A DNA stretch of 64,000 nucleotides from an uncultured Muribaculaceae bacterium (GCA_910583525.1 CAJTXL010000002.1:1-64000), one strand, 5' to 3'. Counted from the first letter of the stretch, positions 16,780 to 25,888 are shown. The notes: generated from the sequence alone by a model not told the origin. Translations and numbers: made by a program.

Positions 16780-18719
16780 TTTATGAATTTGGCGTTGATT
16801 TTATAGCTGCGCAAATCGACCTCAAAGGAGTATTCGCCGGCCTGCGGGATTATCCAGCAATAGTTGTTCGAGTTAGGGTACCAGAAATCGAAACTGTTCT
16901 CTCCGCCGGTCTCTATTGTGACATAGGCGTTAATCGGGCGTATCATTTTCGTCCAGTCGGTGGTGCCGAGTGTGAAGAGGAACTGGCCTTTGGACATCTG
17001 CCCCTGCCATGTGAATACGTACTTGTCGGACGACGAGGGCGTCATGGCGAAGGCTTTCGCCATATCCCAGCCGTCACCTAAGGCTTCGCCGAACATATAC
17101 ACCATGTCGGCCTCTACGGGTTTGGCCTCGGACGGCCCGTCGTATTTGGTCGTTATAGTCCATTTTCTCAGGTCGAGTGTTATGGTGTATTTGCCAGGAG
17201 CCGTTACCAGCCAGTTGTAGTCGATGCCACCGGCGAGGTATTCGAAGCGCTGAGCCGTAATGTCGGCGGTGCCTATCGGTTCGTTATCCCGCACGGGGCG
17301 TATCATCCACGTCCAGTCGCGTGCTACGGCGAAGCGGAGCACGCCGGGTGATAGTTCGCCGCTCCATGTGAAGATGTATTTGTCGGACGCCGACCGCTGC
17401 ATGGCTTCCGAGTTATCCAAATCCCAGTCGCCTGTCGGGCTGCCCGGCCCGAGGAGGTACACGTTTTCGGTCTCGATGGGCGTTACGGTCACTTCGCTTG
17501 AGCCGCCGAACTCGCTGCTCCATGTGTGTTCGCGCATATTGAAGGTGAGGGTGTAGTCGCCTTCGACCATTACCTGCCACAGTTTGTCCTCGGGGTCGGG
17601 CATGTCTGGCGAGGTCATTGTGCCCGATGCCGGCTCGGCGCCAATCTGCATATATCGCTCCCACCCTGTGACGGGATGGATTTGTGGACAGCTCCATGTG
17701 TCGCGTTTTGTCATTATTTTGAACTGGCCTTTTGTGAGGCGTGAGGCAAAAGTCCATATATCGGGGTCTGAAGCCGAGCGTGTGAGCGGTTCGGCAAATG
17801 CCGGGTCCATCGTCGGGTTGGCAGCCGTGCAGTCGCCCAAGAAATAGAACTCGTTGTATTCCGTCGGCACAGTCGGCACAGGCCCGTTGTAGCGGCTGGA
17901 GTAGGTGTTTTTGGCAATGTTGAACGTCAGCGTGTAGAGGCCGCTTTCAACAACTTTCCACAGTTCGTCGGGCTCTCCCTTGCGGAGGCTCTGCATGGGC
18001 CGGTCGGTGATTTCCTCGCGGCCGATTTCCTCGCCGTCGGTCATGGGATGGATATATGGCTGGTCCCACGTACCATTCATAATGGAGATTTTGAACGTAC
18101 CGGGGTTTAGTTCTCCGTCGTAAACCCATACGTTGGGGTCATCCTCCGAGCGAACGAGCGGTGTCGCTTTGTTGACGTCCCAATTGGGGTTGTCGGGCGT
18201 AACGGAACCCAAAATGAATAGTTCGTCAGCGTCGTAAACAAACTCTTTCTCGAAAGTCGAAGAGAACGTCCAGTCTCTCAGGTTGAATTCCAGCAAGTAA
18301 GTGCCGGGAGCCTTCACCCACCACAGCTCGTCGTTTCCACCCTGACGGGGCATCCCCATCTTTTTTGCGGTAATGGGCTGTTTGTCGATGTAGTCGTAGC
18401 GTTCACCTTCTTCGGTAATGGGGTGTATGAAAGCCTGCGCCCATGTGCCGGACTTGAAGCATAGTTTGAACGTGCCTTCGTTGAGCACGCCGTGATAACG
18501 CCAGATATACGGGTCTTTTTCATCCTGTTCGAGAAGGTCGGGCCGGTCGATGTCATAGTCCTTGTTTTTTGGTGTGACATTGCCAATCAGGAAGCAAGTT
18601 TTCACTTTGAACGGACGGTCGTTGCCGACAACATGCAGTTCTTTCTTTTCATCGCATCCTGTCAGGCTCAAAATCATGCAGGCGGCCAGAGTGAGGATTA
18701 TATGTCTGTATTTAAGCAT
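16776..18719 (-). CDS. SusE/SusF-like surface glycan-binding lipoprotein with five repeats
   Basis: A 647-residue lipoprotein (lipobox LTGC, Cys22, followed by Asp-Glu-Lys-Lys, typical of surface export). Five tandem SusE/F-type beta-sandwich repeats of roughly 115 residues are visible, each with the pattern FLIG/FILG/FYFLG/VYLLG/VYMFG, then a Pro/Asp-rich loop, a W(R/V/T)YxGxLxxGTFK-like strand, a (D/T)W...IHP or IRP turn, and a final LxFN(L/M)R strand. The positions are about 40-150, 165-280, 290-405, 415-525 and 535-647. SusE has fewer such domains, so this is a long member. Conserved Trp residues in the DTW/GTW turns are candidate glycan-stacking residues. It directly follows SusD and is expected to hold the PUL1 glycan at the cell surface. 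Confidence 0.85.
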   Translation of the reverse strand: MLKYRHIILTLAACMILSLTGCDEKKELHVVGNDRPFKVKTCFLIGNVTPKNKDYDIDRPDLLEQDEKDPYIWRYHGVLNEGTFKLCFKSGTWAQAFIHPITEEGERYDYIDKQPITAKKMGMPRQGGNDELWWVKAPGTYLLEFNLRDWTFSSTFEKEFVYDADELFILGSVTPDNPNWDVNKATPLVRSEDDPNVWVYDGELNPGTFKISIMNGTWDQPYIHPMTDGEEIGREEITDRPMQSLRKGEPDELWKVVESGLYTLTFNIAKNTYSSRYNGPVPTVPTEYNEFYFLGDCTAANPTMDPAFAEPLTRSASDPDIWTFASRLTKGQFKIMTKRDTWSCPQIHPVTGWERYMQIGAEPASGTMTSPDMPDPEDKLWQVMVEGDYTLTFNMREHTWSSEFGGSSEVTVTPIETENVYLLGPGSPTGDWDLDNSEAMQRSASDKYIFTWSGELSPGVLRFAVARDWTWMIRPVRDNEPIGTADITAQRFEYLAGGIDYNWLVTAPGKYTITLDLRKWTITTKYDGPSEAKPVEADMVYMFGEALGDGWDMAKAFAMTPSSSDKYVFTWQGQMSKGQFLFTLGTTDWTKMIRPINAYVTIETGGENSFDFWYPNSNNYCWIIPQAGEYSFEVDLRSYKINAKFIK

Positions 18720-18739
18720 TTTTCAGATGACAGTTAGAT

Positions 18740-20494
18740 TTAGTAGTGAGGATTCTGCACAAGTTGGTGGTTCAGGTTGATTACATCTACCGGGATAGGC
18801 ATGATTTCGTAGTGATTGTCGGGGTCTGCGGTCTTGTCCCACCACACGCCGGACGAAAACTTGCCGAAGCGTATCAGGTCTATTCTGCGGCGGCACTCGG
18901 CGAAGAACTCGCGTCCCCATTCGTCGAGCATCTCGTCCATGTCGAGCTTTGCTTTTCCTTCGGGGGCGTATAGCACATCAGGCCAGTCTTCTGCCGGATA
19001 GTTGCGGCGACGCACATCGTTAAGCAGTTTTGCGGCAGTCTCGGTGTGGCCTGCACGGAGTTCGCATTCGGCCAAAGAGTAGATGACTTCAGGAAGTCTT
19101 ATTTCGACAAAGTCGCTTTCGAGCTGGTGAGGGTCATTGTCGCCATATAGCGGGTATTTGGCGAAGTGCCATCCGGAGTTGAAGTCGCCGTTTTCTATGT
19201 TGCTTCTCTTGTCGGAAGGCCAGCTGTCTGGCGTGAGGCCGTTGAATTGTCCCACGGCATCGCGGATGTAGAGCTTGTAGCCCTGCTCGGGGGCGGTGAG
19301 ATATTTGGTTTCGCCGTTTTCTGTATATTCGAGGCTGCCGTAAATAAACATACCCTCGCGAGTGCTGTTGCCGAGGTTGCGGTAAAGTTTGAGGCGGTAG
19401 TCTGATGGGTATCTGCGGAATTTCTCGATTGGCATTCCGAGTTTATGGGTGTAGAGATTGCCATAGAGGTCGTAGCTCGGCGCGGCCGAGAATTTGCATG
19501 AGTGGATGCCTCGCCGGCTCTTGATGTCGCCGAAGTACAGGTTTGAGTTATATGGCACGGTGTTCCAGTAGGTGTCTTCGGAGCCTTCTCCCGAGGGGCC
19601 GCCAAAATGCCAATGGGTGTAGCCGAGGGTCGCCGGGAAGCCGAAAATCATCTCGTCGCAGGTGTCGTTGTCCCAGTCGAAGATGGCATCCCAGCGGTCA
19701 GCAATTTCGTAAGGGCCGTATTCGCCGTCGATAATCGCACGTGCATATTTGGCGCAGTCGGCAAAGCGGTCTTCGCCGATATACACTTCGGCATTGAGGT
19801 AGAGGCGCACCAGCAGCGCTGCCACCGAGGCGCTTGTCCAGCGGCCTTCGATGCGAGCCTGTGAACCGAGGCTCTCTTTCTTCTCGATAAGACCGAGGCA
19901 TGCAATCAGCTCTTTCTCGATGAACTCGAATGTCTGCTTCGGAGGCACTTGCGAGAGGGTGTTCTGCGACTGGTCGTAGAACGACACTACCATGGGCACG
20001 TTGCGGAAAACGTCGAGCGCCTGAAGATAGAACCATGCCCTCATGGCGCGGTTTTGCGCTTTGAGGTTGTCGAACTCTACGGCCGGAATGCCGAAGTTGT
20101 CGGGGTTGAGGCTGTTGAGCTCGTCGATGACGTAGTTGCATTCGCCTATGCCCTGGAAGCAGCCGCTCCAACAGTAGTTTACTTTTGCCGAGAAGTCGAT
20201 GTCGGGGCCATATTGGTGCTGGTGCAGCTGGCGGTATGTGCCGCCGTTGTCATACCATGTGCCGCGTTTCGGGGTTATAATCTGGTCGGCGGTGAGTTCC
20301 TGTATGGTGAAGCGGTGTGCGACAGTCCAGAATCCATGCTCGAATGCGCGGTATGCGATACGGTAGACGTCGTCGGCCGTGTTGTAGTAGTTAGAGGTGG
20401 TAATAGAGCTGCGCGGCGACTCTGTCAGGTCGGTGCACCCGGCCATCGCGATGGCCGATGCTACGCCCAGTATGATGTGTTTAAACGGTTTCAT
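18740..20494 (-). CDS. SusD/RagB-family surface glycan-binding lipoprotein of PUL1
   Basis: A 584-residue lipoprotein (lipobox AMAGC, Cys20). It has the usual SusD features: N-terminal NYYNTADDVYRIAYRAFEHG, helical TPR-like regions (MRAWFYLQALDVFRNVPMVV and SVAALLVRLYLNAEVYIGED) and the C-terminal RagB segment RLPEVIYSLAECELRAG followed by LLNDVRRRNYP, WGREFFAECRRRIDLIRFG, ending IPVDVINLNHQLVQNPHY. SusD proteins act as the lid of the SusC transporter and deliver oligosaccharides to it. It begins 21 nt after SusC and is followed by the SusE/F-like gene, forming the core of PUL1. Confidence 0.96.
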   Translation of the reverse strand: MKPFKHIILGVASAIAMAGCTDLTESPRSSITTSNYYNTADDVYRIAYRAFEHGFWTVAHRFTIQELTADQIITPKRGTWYDNGGTYRQLHQHQYGPDIDFSAKVNYCWSGCFQGIGECNYVIDELNSLNPDNFGIPAVEFDNLKAQNRAMRAWFYLQALDVFRNVPMVVSFYDQSQNTLSQVPPKQTFEFIEKELIACLGLIEKKESLGSQARIEGRWTSASVAALLVRLYLNAEVYIGEDRFADCAKYARAIIDGEYGPYEIADRWDAIFDWDNDTCDEMIFGFPATLGYTHWHFGGPSGEGSEDTYWNTVPYNSNLYFGDIKSRRGIHSCKFSAAPSYDLYGNLYTHKLGMPIEKFRRYPSDYRLKLYRNLGNSTREGMFIYGSLEYTENGETKYLTAPEQGYKLYIRDAVGQFNGLTPDSWPSDKRSNIENGDFNSGWHFAKYPLYGDNDPHQLESDFVEIRLPEVIYSLAECELRAGHTETAAKLLNDVRRRNYPAEDWPDVLYAPEGKAKLDMDEMLDEWGREFFAECRRRIDLIRFGKFSSGVWWDKTADPDNHYEIMPIPVDVINLNHQLVQNPHY

Positions 20495-20515
20495 TCGTGA
20501 TTATCTTTCGGAAGG

Positions 20516-23500
20516 TTAGAAGTCTAATTGCACACCGAGTATGAATTGGCGGGTGCTGGGATAGTATACGCGGCTACCGCGTCCGCCGGGTGTCAGGCCG
20601 TTTACGCCATAAGTCGAAGGGTCGACGCCCGTAAACTTGGTGAGGGTGAAGACGTTGTTGACGGCCCCGTACACCCTGACACCGTCGAGAAAGCGCGCCT
20701 TGGGTGTGCGGAGAGTGTATCCCAGTGTAAGCTGGTCGAGTTTGAAGTAGTCGCCGCGCTCCAGAAAGAAGTCGGTCACCGCATGCGGCGATGTCGGACT
20801 GATTTCGAAGTTTTTGCCATAGGCTTTCAGCATCATGTTGCCGCTGAACTTGCGTGTGCCGTAGTAGAACTCATGGATGTTGAACAAATCGAAGCCGAAG
20901 GCGCCGCGGAAGAAGAGCGAAAGGTCGAAGTTGCGGTAGCGGAACGTGTGCGTCATCGACATTGTGAACTTTGGCAGGCCGTTGCCCACTATCTGCTTGT
21001 CGTTCTCGTCGGCCATCCATAGGTCGATGATGTCGCCGTCTTTGTCATAGACCAGCCATTCGCCTTTATCGTTGATGCCGGCGTAGCGATACATGAAGAA
21101 ATTGCCGATTGATTCGCCTGCCTGAATGCGCTGCAGATAGTTTCGCGGAAAAGGGTTTTCGGTGCCGCACTCGTCGTAGTAGTCCTGCCCGACAAATTCC
21201 GAGTTAGAAAAACTCTCGAAGCGGTTCTTCATCGTAGAGCCTGTGAGGCTGATGTCGTAGCTGAAATCCTTCAGATTGACGGCCGTCACCTGAAGGTCAA
21301 ACTCAAATCCGGTGTTCGACATAGAGCCAACGTTGACCACCGTATTGGCATGAAGATATGGCGGAATAGGTACGGCATAGCTGCCGAGGAGGTCTTCGCT
21401 GTGGCGGTTGAAGTAGTTGAAAGAGCCCCTGAAGCGGTCTTTGAACATCGAGAAGTCGAGGCCTATGTTCCAGTTTTTGCTCTTCTCCCAGTGCAGGTCG
21501 GGGTTTACGTTGGTCTCGGTGCCCCACACCTGCATGTATTTGCCGTTTATGAGGTAATATCCGAAGCCTTTCATGGTAGGGATTGACTGGTAGCTGGCGA
21601 AGTCCTGGTTGCCCGTCACGCCGTAGTCGCCACGGATTTTCAGCTCGCTCAGCCAGCTGCGTGTGCCTTCCATGAAAGTTTCCTGGCTGATGCGCCAGCC
21701 GGCCGATACGGCGGGAAAGTTACCCCATTTGTGGGTGTTGCCGAACTTTGACGAGCCTTCGTGTCGCAGCGAAGCGGTGACGAAATAGCGGCCGTCCCAG
21801 TCATAGCTTACACGGCCGAAGAACGAAATCAGCTTGCTGTCCGAAAACCAGCTGCCTATCGTCGTGGCCCCTTCGGTGCCGGCGTATTCGCCAGAACCGA
21901 GATTATCGGCTCCGAGACCGTCGTTAGCAAAGTCGCGGTTGTAGCCGTTGAAACCGCGGCCCTGTGAGTAAGTGTAGCTGTAACCCACCATGGCCTTGAC
22001 GTTGTTGCGTCCGAATTTCGCCGAGAAGTTTCCCAGCCACTCAAGCGTGTACTGTCGGTCGGAGTCGTACGACTGGCTGGCGAAACCTTTGTAGCCGTTG
22101 TTGATGGCCTCCGTGCTTGTCGAAGGAATGAAGTTTCGTGCGTTGTGGGTGTACTGCCTGTCGGCAAACATCAGCTGAGTGTTGAGGTTTATCGGACAGT
22201 TTTCGCTCGTTGACAGCAGTGGCAGAAGGTTGAGCTTGACGGTTGCGTCCCAGTCGAGGTATTTTGAGTCCCTCCTGTCTTTATGCAGCTTCTGACGTTC
22301 AACGGGGTTTGACCCTGCAATCTGTCCTATGAAGTTGTAGTACTTTGACGGGTCTGTGGGATCCATAAGTGGAGTGGTGGGGTTTGCTTCGAGAGCTTCC
22401 TTGAACACAAGCCAGTCGGACTGGTCGGAATAGACGATTCGCGGAGCCAGATTTACGGCGAAAGTCAGCAGCCCGCCTTTGGTGGTGTGGTTGATTGATG
22501 CGCGGCCACCGTATTCCTCGCGTTCTGAGCGGAGGTCGATGCCGTTGGCGTCGCGGTAGTCGACGCTGACGCGATAATTTGTCCTTTCATTTCCGCCCGA
22601 AAGGCTGAGCGTATATTTTTGCGAGAAGCCGGTGCGGCTCACGCCGTCGAGCCAGTCATAGTTGCCGCCGAGGCCGCCGGTGATGTCGTCGCCCCAGGCG
22701 CTGCGATATTCGCGGAAGGTCTGCGCATCCATCATTTCGAGTTCGCGCTTCATCTTGTCCCACGACAGGGTGGCGCCGAATGTGGTGTGTACAGCACCAT
22801 CCTTGGTGCCTTTCTTCGTGGTTACCAGTATGACGCCGTTGGCGCCGCGCGTGCCGTAGATTGCCGATGCGGCGCCGTCTTTCAGCACGTCGAACGACGC
22901 GATGTCGGCCGGGTTGACGTTTTGGAGGCTACCGCCTGCCACGCCGTCGATGACGATGAGAGGGCTGGTACCAGCCTGACGCGACGTAGCGCCGCGAATC
23001 TGTATACCCGACGCGGAGTTGGGGTCGGCGGCGCCGGTGTTGTCGACCGACACGCCCGACACCTTGCCTTTGATGAGCGCTGCCGGGTCGGCTGCGCTGA
23101 TGGTGAGGAAGTCTTTCTCGCCCACGTGGCTGATGGCCGAGGTGAGTTCTTTCTTGTCCATTGTGCCGTAGCCGATAACGACGACTTCGTTGAGGATTTC
23201 GGAGTCTTCGAGCATGACAACGTCGAGAGGTTTGCCTTCGACGGCTTTTTTGCTCGTGGGCGCGCAGCCTACGTATGAAAATTCAAGAGAGCTTCCCTGC
23301 GGCACCTGGATGGTGTAGTTGCCGTCGATGTCGGTGGTGACGCCCTGCGCGCCCGACTTGACCGACACGCCGATAAGCGGCTCGCCGGTCTTGTCGGTGA
23401 CGCGTCCGCGGACGGTGACGGTGGCTCCGCCTTTCTTTTTCGCCGGGCCTTGCGATGCCGGGGCATCGGCACGCGCCAGGATAATCTGGCGTTTGTCGAC

Positions 23501-23794
23501 GGTGTACGACAGGTTGCGCTGGGGCAGGATGCGTTTGAGCACGTCGGCCAAAGCCTCGTTCGACACCTTGATGGTGACGGGCGTGGCGTCGGCTATCAAA
23601 TCGTTGCTGTAAAAGAAGTTGTAGCCGGATTGCTGTTCGAGCATATTGAGCACCTTGGCCAATGGCTGGCGGTCGGCATCGATGCTCACTTTGACATCTT
23701 GAGCCGGTGCTGCGAGAGTGCATAGCGCCACGAACAACAGAAGAAGCCACTTGCGTGGTGACAGGCCCACGGGTGTTTGTCTTTGTTTTTCCAT
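20516..23794 (-). CDS. SusC/RagA-family TonB-dependent transporter with STN signalling domain (PUL1)
   Basis: A 1092-residue outer-membrane protein. After the signal peptide (about 1-31) comes an STN domain (about 33-105, VSIDADRQPLAKVLNMLEQQ), then a carboxypeptidase-like regulatory domain (about 127-200), a TonB-box-like EVVVIGYG motif (203-210), a plug domain (about 215-335, DVLKDGAASAIYGTRGANG), and a long beta-barrel ending in the aromatic FILGVQLDF signature. The STN domain shows that it signals to a FecR anti-sigma factor. The only such pair in the same operon direction is at 2402-4013, about 17 kb downstream. It starts at 23794 because the signal peptide fits and the upstream bases are non-coding. 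It imports the PUL1 oligosaccharide with SusD. Confidence 0.96.
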   Translation of the reverse strand: MEKQRQTPVGLSPRKWLLLLFVALCTLAAPAQDVKVSIDADRQPLAKVLNMLEQQSGYNFFYSNDLIADATPVTIKVSNEALADVLKRILPQRNLSYTVDKRQIILARADAPASQGPAKKKGGATVTVRGRVTDKTGEPLIGVSVKSGAQGVTTDIDGNYTIQVPQGSSLEFSYVGCAPTSKKAVEGKPLDVVMLEDSEILNEVVVIGYGTMDKKELTSAISHVGEKDFLTISAADPAALIKGKVSGVSVDNTGAADPNSASGIQIRGATSRQAGTSPLIVIDGVAGGSLQNVNPADIASFDVLKDGAASAIYGTRGANGVILVTTKKGTKDGAVHTTFGATLSWDKMKRELEMMDAQTFREYRSAWGDDITGGLGGNYDWLDGVSRTGFSQKYTLSLSGGNERTNYRVSVDYRDANGIDLRSEREEYGGRASINHTTKGGLLTFAVNLAPRIVYSDQSDWLVFKEALEANPTTPLMDPTDPSKYYNFIGQIAGSNPVERQKLHKDRRDSKYLDWDATVKLNLLPLLSTSENCPINLNTQLMFADRQYTHNARNFIPSTSTEAINNGYKGFASQSYDSDRQYTLEWLGNFSAKFGRNNVKAMVGYSYTYSQGRGFNGYNRDFANDGLGADNLGSGEYAGTEGATTIGSWFSDSKLISFFGRVSYDWDGRYFVTASLRHEGSSKFGNTHKWGNFPAVSAGWRISQETFMEGTRSWLSELKIRGDYGVTGNQDFASYQSIPTMKGFGYYLINGKYMQVWGTETNVNPDLHWEKSKNWNIGLDFSMFKDRFRGSFNYFNRHSEDLLGSYAVPIPPYLHANTVVNVGSMSNTGFEFDLQVTAVNLKDFSYDISLTGSTMKNRFESFSNSEFVGQDYYDECGTENPFPRNYLQRIQAGESIGNFFMYRYAGINDKGEWLVYDKDGDIIDLWMADENDKQIVGNGLPKFTMSMTHTFRYRNFDLSLFFRGAFGFDLFNIHEFYYGTRKFSGNMMLKAYGKNFEISPTSPHAVTDFFLERGDYFKLDQLTLGYTLRTPKARFLDGVRVYGAVNNVFTLTKFTGVDPSTYGVNGLTPGGRGSRVYYPSTRQFILGVQLDF

Positions 23795-23951
23795 GCGATT
23801 TAGGTTTGATGATAATGTCGGTTTTATGACATTTTACATCAAAGACAAACGTGCGGCGCCGACCCACGGAAAAATGTGAAAAAATATTTCGGAAAATGTT
23901 GAAATGGTAAAAAAAAGAGACCGAATGGAGCGTGAGCCATTCGGTCGGATT

Positions 23952-24024
23952 GTAGGGACATGCCTTTGGCATGTTGTTGATTGACGGTAATGTGCGATGA
24001 TACGTGCCAAAGGCACGTCCCTAC
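23952..24024. repeat. Inverted-pair REP element (BIME-like)
   Basis: Arms GTAGGGACATGCC... (23952-23974) and ...GGCACGTCCCTAC (24002-24024) face each other, each with an internal TGCC-TTT-GGCA-type hairpin. It occupies the 262-nt gap between the CBM9-like gene and PUL1 SusC, where it could separate the two transcripts. Confidence 0.85.
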
Positions 24025-24056
24025 AATCGGTTACCGTTACGCGTAGTTCTCGTTGC

Positions 24057-24668
24057 TTATTCGAAGTCGGCGTCGGCGAAGAATTGTGGGAGATGGAAAT
24101 TGGGGGTCGGCCAGTCTATCGGCGCCCACGAGAGGTAGTGCGGCACAGAGAGGTTGTCGCCGCATTTGTAGAAGTTGACGCGAGCGCTCAGGCCGTTCCA
24201 ACTTTTGAGCCGGTGGCGGAACAGCGCCGTGGCCGGTATGACGAGCGTGCCCGTCCACGGGCCGGTGCGGCGTTCTTTGAACGGCAGACGTGGCAGTGAC
24301 ATGTGCCGCAGCACCGTTGTCAGGCCGTCGACAGGGGCATGCGTTACCTTGCCGCCGGTGTCGCGGTAGCCTATGAGGAGTGCGCCGATGCAGTTCAGCT
24401 CGAAGTTGTAGTATCCGGCATCGTCGGGGGCGATGAAGAACTCTACGCAGGAGTCAAGCCATACCGGGCCGTTGTCGGCTGTCGTGGCGGCTGCGGTGCC
24501 CGGCTCGTCCACACGGTAGCGGATGTGCAGGTTTTCGCCGTCGTGGAAGATGCGGAACGAGGCTTTAGGCTTGGCCGGAAAGGCTTCGGGCCAGTTGCAG
24601 CAGGCGACGGGGTGTTCGGGCAGGCTGTCGAAAGCGGCGTCGGAGCTTTTGAGGTAGGGTATGTGCAT
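24057..24668 (-). CDS. CBM9-like carbohydrate-binding protein
   Basis: A 203-residue protein without a signal peptide. The sequence fits the CBM9-like/DOMON-type beta-sandwich family: FRIFHDGENLHIRYRVDEPG, VWLDSCVEFFIAP, YYNFELNCIGALLIGY, GLSARVNFYKCGDN and the C-terminal SWAPIDWPTPNFHLPQFFAD motif common to this family. Secreted CBM9 domains bind sugars at chain ends; stand-alone cytoplasmic-looking versions in Bacteroidales are poorly characterised. It begins 1 nt after the stop of the kinase gene, so the two are co-transcribed and probably used in the same amino-sugar salvage step (inference). Confidence 0.75.
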   Translation of the reverse strand: MHIPYLKSSDAAFDSLPEHPVACCNWPEAFPAKPKASFRIFHDGENLHIRYRVDEPGTAAATTADNGPVWLDSCVEFFIAPDDAGYYNFELNCIGALLIGYRDTGGKVTHAPVDGLTTVLRHMSLPRLPFKERRTGPWTGTLVIPATALFRHRLKSWNGLSARVNFYKCGDNLSVPHYLSWAPIDWPTPNFHLPQFFADADFE

Positions 24669-24669
24669 G

Positions 24670-25770
24670 TCAGCGGTATTTGGCGTAGATTTTGTCGACG
24701 GTTTCTTTCATACGGGCGTAGTTGGCCTCGATGCTTTGCAGAAGTTTGTACTGCGCATGCGTGCGCACGAGGTTGTGGTCGGGGTACTTAATTTTGTAGT
24801 ATGTGTCGCCGTCGATATAGTCCATCAGGAAGCGGAGCACTTGCTCGAAGGTTATGTAGCGTGCCGAAAATGCGAGATAGTCGATTTCGCTTTTTGTGAG
24901 AGTGGCGGCCTGCTGAGAGAGGTATCCGTCGGTATATGCCTTGAACATGGGCATTGAGAGGCCTACGCAGCTGAGGTCGCGATCGTCTTCGTCGCCGGTG
25001 TTGGCGTAGGTGCGAATGGCGTCGCCGAAGTCGTTGTGCACGGGTGCGGCCATTACGGTGTCGAGGTCTATCACGCACAGCACGCGGCCTTCGCGGTCGA
25101 AGAGGATGTTGCTTATTTTGGTGTCGTTGTGCGTTACGCGTGTTGGTATGGTGCCGTTTTCGACCATGCTCCAGTAGTCGAGCATTTCGCTTCGGCGGCT
25201 GTCGACCCATGCGATTTCTTGGGCAAGGTCTTTGACGCGCCCTGCGCGGTCTTCGGCGACGGTCGCGTCCCATTGTGCGAAGCGGTGGCGGATGTTGTGG
25301 AAGCCTTTGATTGTTTCGGCAAGGGGCATGGTGAAGTCGGCTAGCTGAGCCTGGAATTTGCCTATGCCGAGGCCGCCCATATATGCCAGCTCGAGGCTGT
25401 CGGCACGGGTATACGCTACGGTGTCGGCGATGAAGACCGTCATAGCCCAGTTCTGACCGTCGGCGTCGGTGTGGTAGAGTGCACCGTCGGCCGTAGGCAC
25501 GACGGTCATCACTTCGCGCATGGGGTCTCCGCCGGCAGCGAGCACTTTCCTGCGTATGTGGCCGGTTACGGCGGCGATGTTGCCCATCATACCGTCGATG
25601 TCGGGGAAGATGTCGCGGTTTTTGCGCTGTAGTATATAATCGGGCGCGTCGCCATTTGTCCGTACTATATAGGTGTCGTTGATGAAGCCTTCGCCTAAAG
25701 GCCGGATGGACTCAACTGAGCCGTCTATGCGGAATTTTGTGGCGATTGATAACAGATCTTGGTCTTTCAT
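24670..25770 (-). CDS. Aminoglycoside-phosphotransferase-fold kinase, probable N-acetylhexosamine 1-kinase
   Basis: A 366-residue cytoplasmic kinase starting MKDQDLLSIA; the longer in-frame start at 25848 lies across the hairpin upstream and is rejected. It has the APH/NahK pattern: GEGFINDTYIVRT, YILQRKNRDIFPDID (the nucleotide-binding loop region), the catalytic VTHNDTKISNILFD (His214, Asp216, Asn221) and CVIDLDTVMAAP (Asp235, Asp237). NahK-type enzymes phosphorylate GlcNAc and GalNAc at C1 after release by hexosaminidases, which suits the GH20, GH89 and GH123-like enzymes next door. Together with the CBM9-like gene it forms a two-gene unit downstream of a strong hairpin. Specificity for HexNAc is inferred from family and context. 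Confidence 0.8.
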   Translation of the reverse strand: MKDQDLLSIATKFRIDGSVESIRPLGEGFINDTYIVRTNGDAPDYILQRKNRDIFPDIDGMMGNIAAVTGHIRRKVLAAGGDPMREVMTVVPTADGALYHTDADGQNWAMTVFIADTVAYTRADSLELAYMGGLGIGKFQAQLADFTMPLAETIKGFHNIRHRFAQWDATVAEDRAGRVKDLAQEIAWVDSRRSEMLDYWSMVENGTIPTRVTHNDTKISNILFDREGRVLCVIDLDTVMAAPVHNDFGDAIRTYANTGDEDDRDLSCVGLSMPMFKAYTDGYLSQQAATLTKSEIDYLAFSARYITFEQVLRFLMDYIDGDTYYKIKYPDHNLVRTHAQYKLLQSIEANYARMKETVDKIYAKYR

Positions 25771-25819
25771 GGTTTTTTTCGAATTAATCCTATAATAAAG
25801 ACGAGTGAAAAAAGAAAAC

Positions 25820-25859
25820 CCACGGCGCATATGCGAAAAAAATTGCATATGCGCCGTGG
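25820..25859 (-). terminator. Strong intrinsic terminator at the end of PUL2
   Basis: A perfect 15-bp stem, CCACGGCGCATATGC (25820-25834) with its complement (25845-25859), has a 10-nt A-rich loop. It is followed on the minus strand by a T-rich tail (GTTTTCTTTTTT). It lies after the transporter stop at 25889 and before the kinase start at 25770, so it ends the PUL2 transcript. Confidence 0.85.
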
Positions 25860-25888
25860 AAAAACCTAAAATGATACCCCTGAAAAAA

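Noticed and set aside
23822..23870. Canonical TTTG/TAnnTTTG promoter upstream of PUL1 SusC
   Set aside because: TTTG tetramers occur, but no TAnnTTTG box lies at the proper spacing; an ECF-dependent promoter is expected and its consensus is not known to me.
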